Origin: Noviherbaspirillum sp. Root189
GTDB taxonomy: Bacteria > Pseudomonadota > Gammaproteobacteria > Burkholderiales > Burkholderiaceae_D
DNA: 45,194 bases
Direction of reading: 5' to 3'
Assembly: GCF_001428545.1 (NCBI RefSeq)
Contig: NZ_LMHZ01000029.1
Coordinates: 1,709 to 46,902, forward strand
Below are positions 45,069-45,194 of this stretch, one piece after another. A program made the translations under genes and the position numbers. The notes beneath the pieces are model-generated. The model did no database searches and was not told the origin of the DNA. It saw nothing but the letters and a program-made list of their open reading frames with translations. Numbering within the stretch: the stretch's first letter is position 1; every line of letters starts with the position of its first letter.

Positions 45069-45194
45069 ATGAGTGCATCGAAGGCAAAAGCCAGCTTTCA
45101 CTGGGACGATCCGCTGCTCTTGGACCAGCAGCTGACGAACGACGAACGCATGGTGCGCGACGCCGCCAATGCGTATTGCCAGGACAAGCTGCAA
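45069..45194 (+). CDS. gcdH: Glutaryl-CoA dehydrogenase, N-terminal fragment
   Basis: The first 42 codons are in the window; the gene runs off the right edge. The opening (FHWDDPLLLDQQLTNDER then MVRDAANAYCQDKLQ) is characteristic of GcdH acyl-CoA dehydrogenases. The enzyme oxidises and decarboxylates glutaryl-CoA to crotonyl-CoA. AAGGA precedes ATG at 45069, 45 bases after the hydroxylase gene, so it belongs to the same operon. Its presence makes sense if the ring of nicotinate is degraded to glutarate. Confidence 0.88.
   Translation, partial: MSASKAKASFHWDDPLLLDQQLTNDERMVRDAANAYCQDKLQ

Overview
The window looks like a chromosomal piece of a betaproteobacterium of the order Burkholderiales. 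An Oxalobacteraceae-like relative is my best guess, from protein flavour, moderately high GC and gene combinations; this is an inference, since no rRNA or marker gene is present. No tRNA, rRNA, CRISPR array, transposase or phage gene was seen.

Left part (1-25 kb) is a polysaccharide locus of the Wzx/Wzy type, almost entirely on the minus strand and read from about 24.3 kb down to 3.1 kb. Order of reading: BY-kinase/co-polymerase (Wzc-like), a 1 kb non-coding gap, WecA-like initiating transferase, TviB/WbpO-like UDP-HexNAc dehydrogenase, WbpP-like 4-epimerase, DegT aminotransferase, WbqC, GNAT acetyltransferase, Wzx flippase, GT2, EpsG-like polymerase, GT4, AsnB-like amidotransferase, two GT4s, RmlB, RmlA and a methyltransferase. 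Many junctions are 4-bp start/stop overlaps. The sugar genes together predict UDP-GalNAcA, possibly amidated as in the WbpO/WbpP/WbpS set, and a dTDP-4-acetamido-4,6-dideoxyhexose. At the far left lie two tandem DUF4832-type secreted proteins (the first cut by the window edge) and a second WbqC. The complete DUF4832 gene and this WbqC are bracketed by two copies of a ~145-bp repeat with inverted ends.

Middle part (24.7-27.9 kb) holds unrelated small genes: a VanZ-like protein, three short hypothetical ORFs, a CsbD-like stress protein and a SAM methyltransferase, with clear hairpins between some of them.

Right part (27.9-45.2 kb) is a catabolic and transport locus arranged around a divergent promoter with two palindromes near 32.07-32.10 kb. 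Leftward: ferredoxin-NADP reductase, TetR regulator, an enamidase-like amidohydrolase and a DMT exporter/importer. Rightward: a 6-hydroxynicotinate-reductase-like Fe-S protein, a UPF0280 (ApbE-like) protein, two DUF1185 paralogues, a branched-chain-type ABC transporter (binding protein, fused permeases, two ATPases), a NicA/NicB-like molybdenum hydroxylase with three c-type haem motifs, and the start of a glutaryl-CoA dehydrogenase. I read this as a reductive nicotinate pathway: nicotinate to 6-hydroxynicotinate (NicAB), to 1,4,5,6-tetrahydro-6-oxonicotinate (reductase fed by Fpr), ring opening by enamidase to 2-formylglutarate, then glutarate/glutaryl-CoA and GcdH. This combines enzymes known from Eubacterium barkeri nicotinate fermentation with the aerobic cytochrome-linked hydroxylase. 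The adjacent UPF0280 gene may attach the covalent flavin of the reductase, and a decayed ferredoxin gene appears to lie between the reductase gene and fpr.
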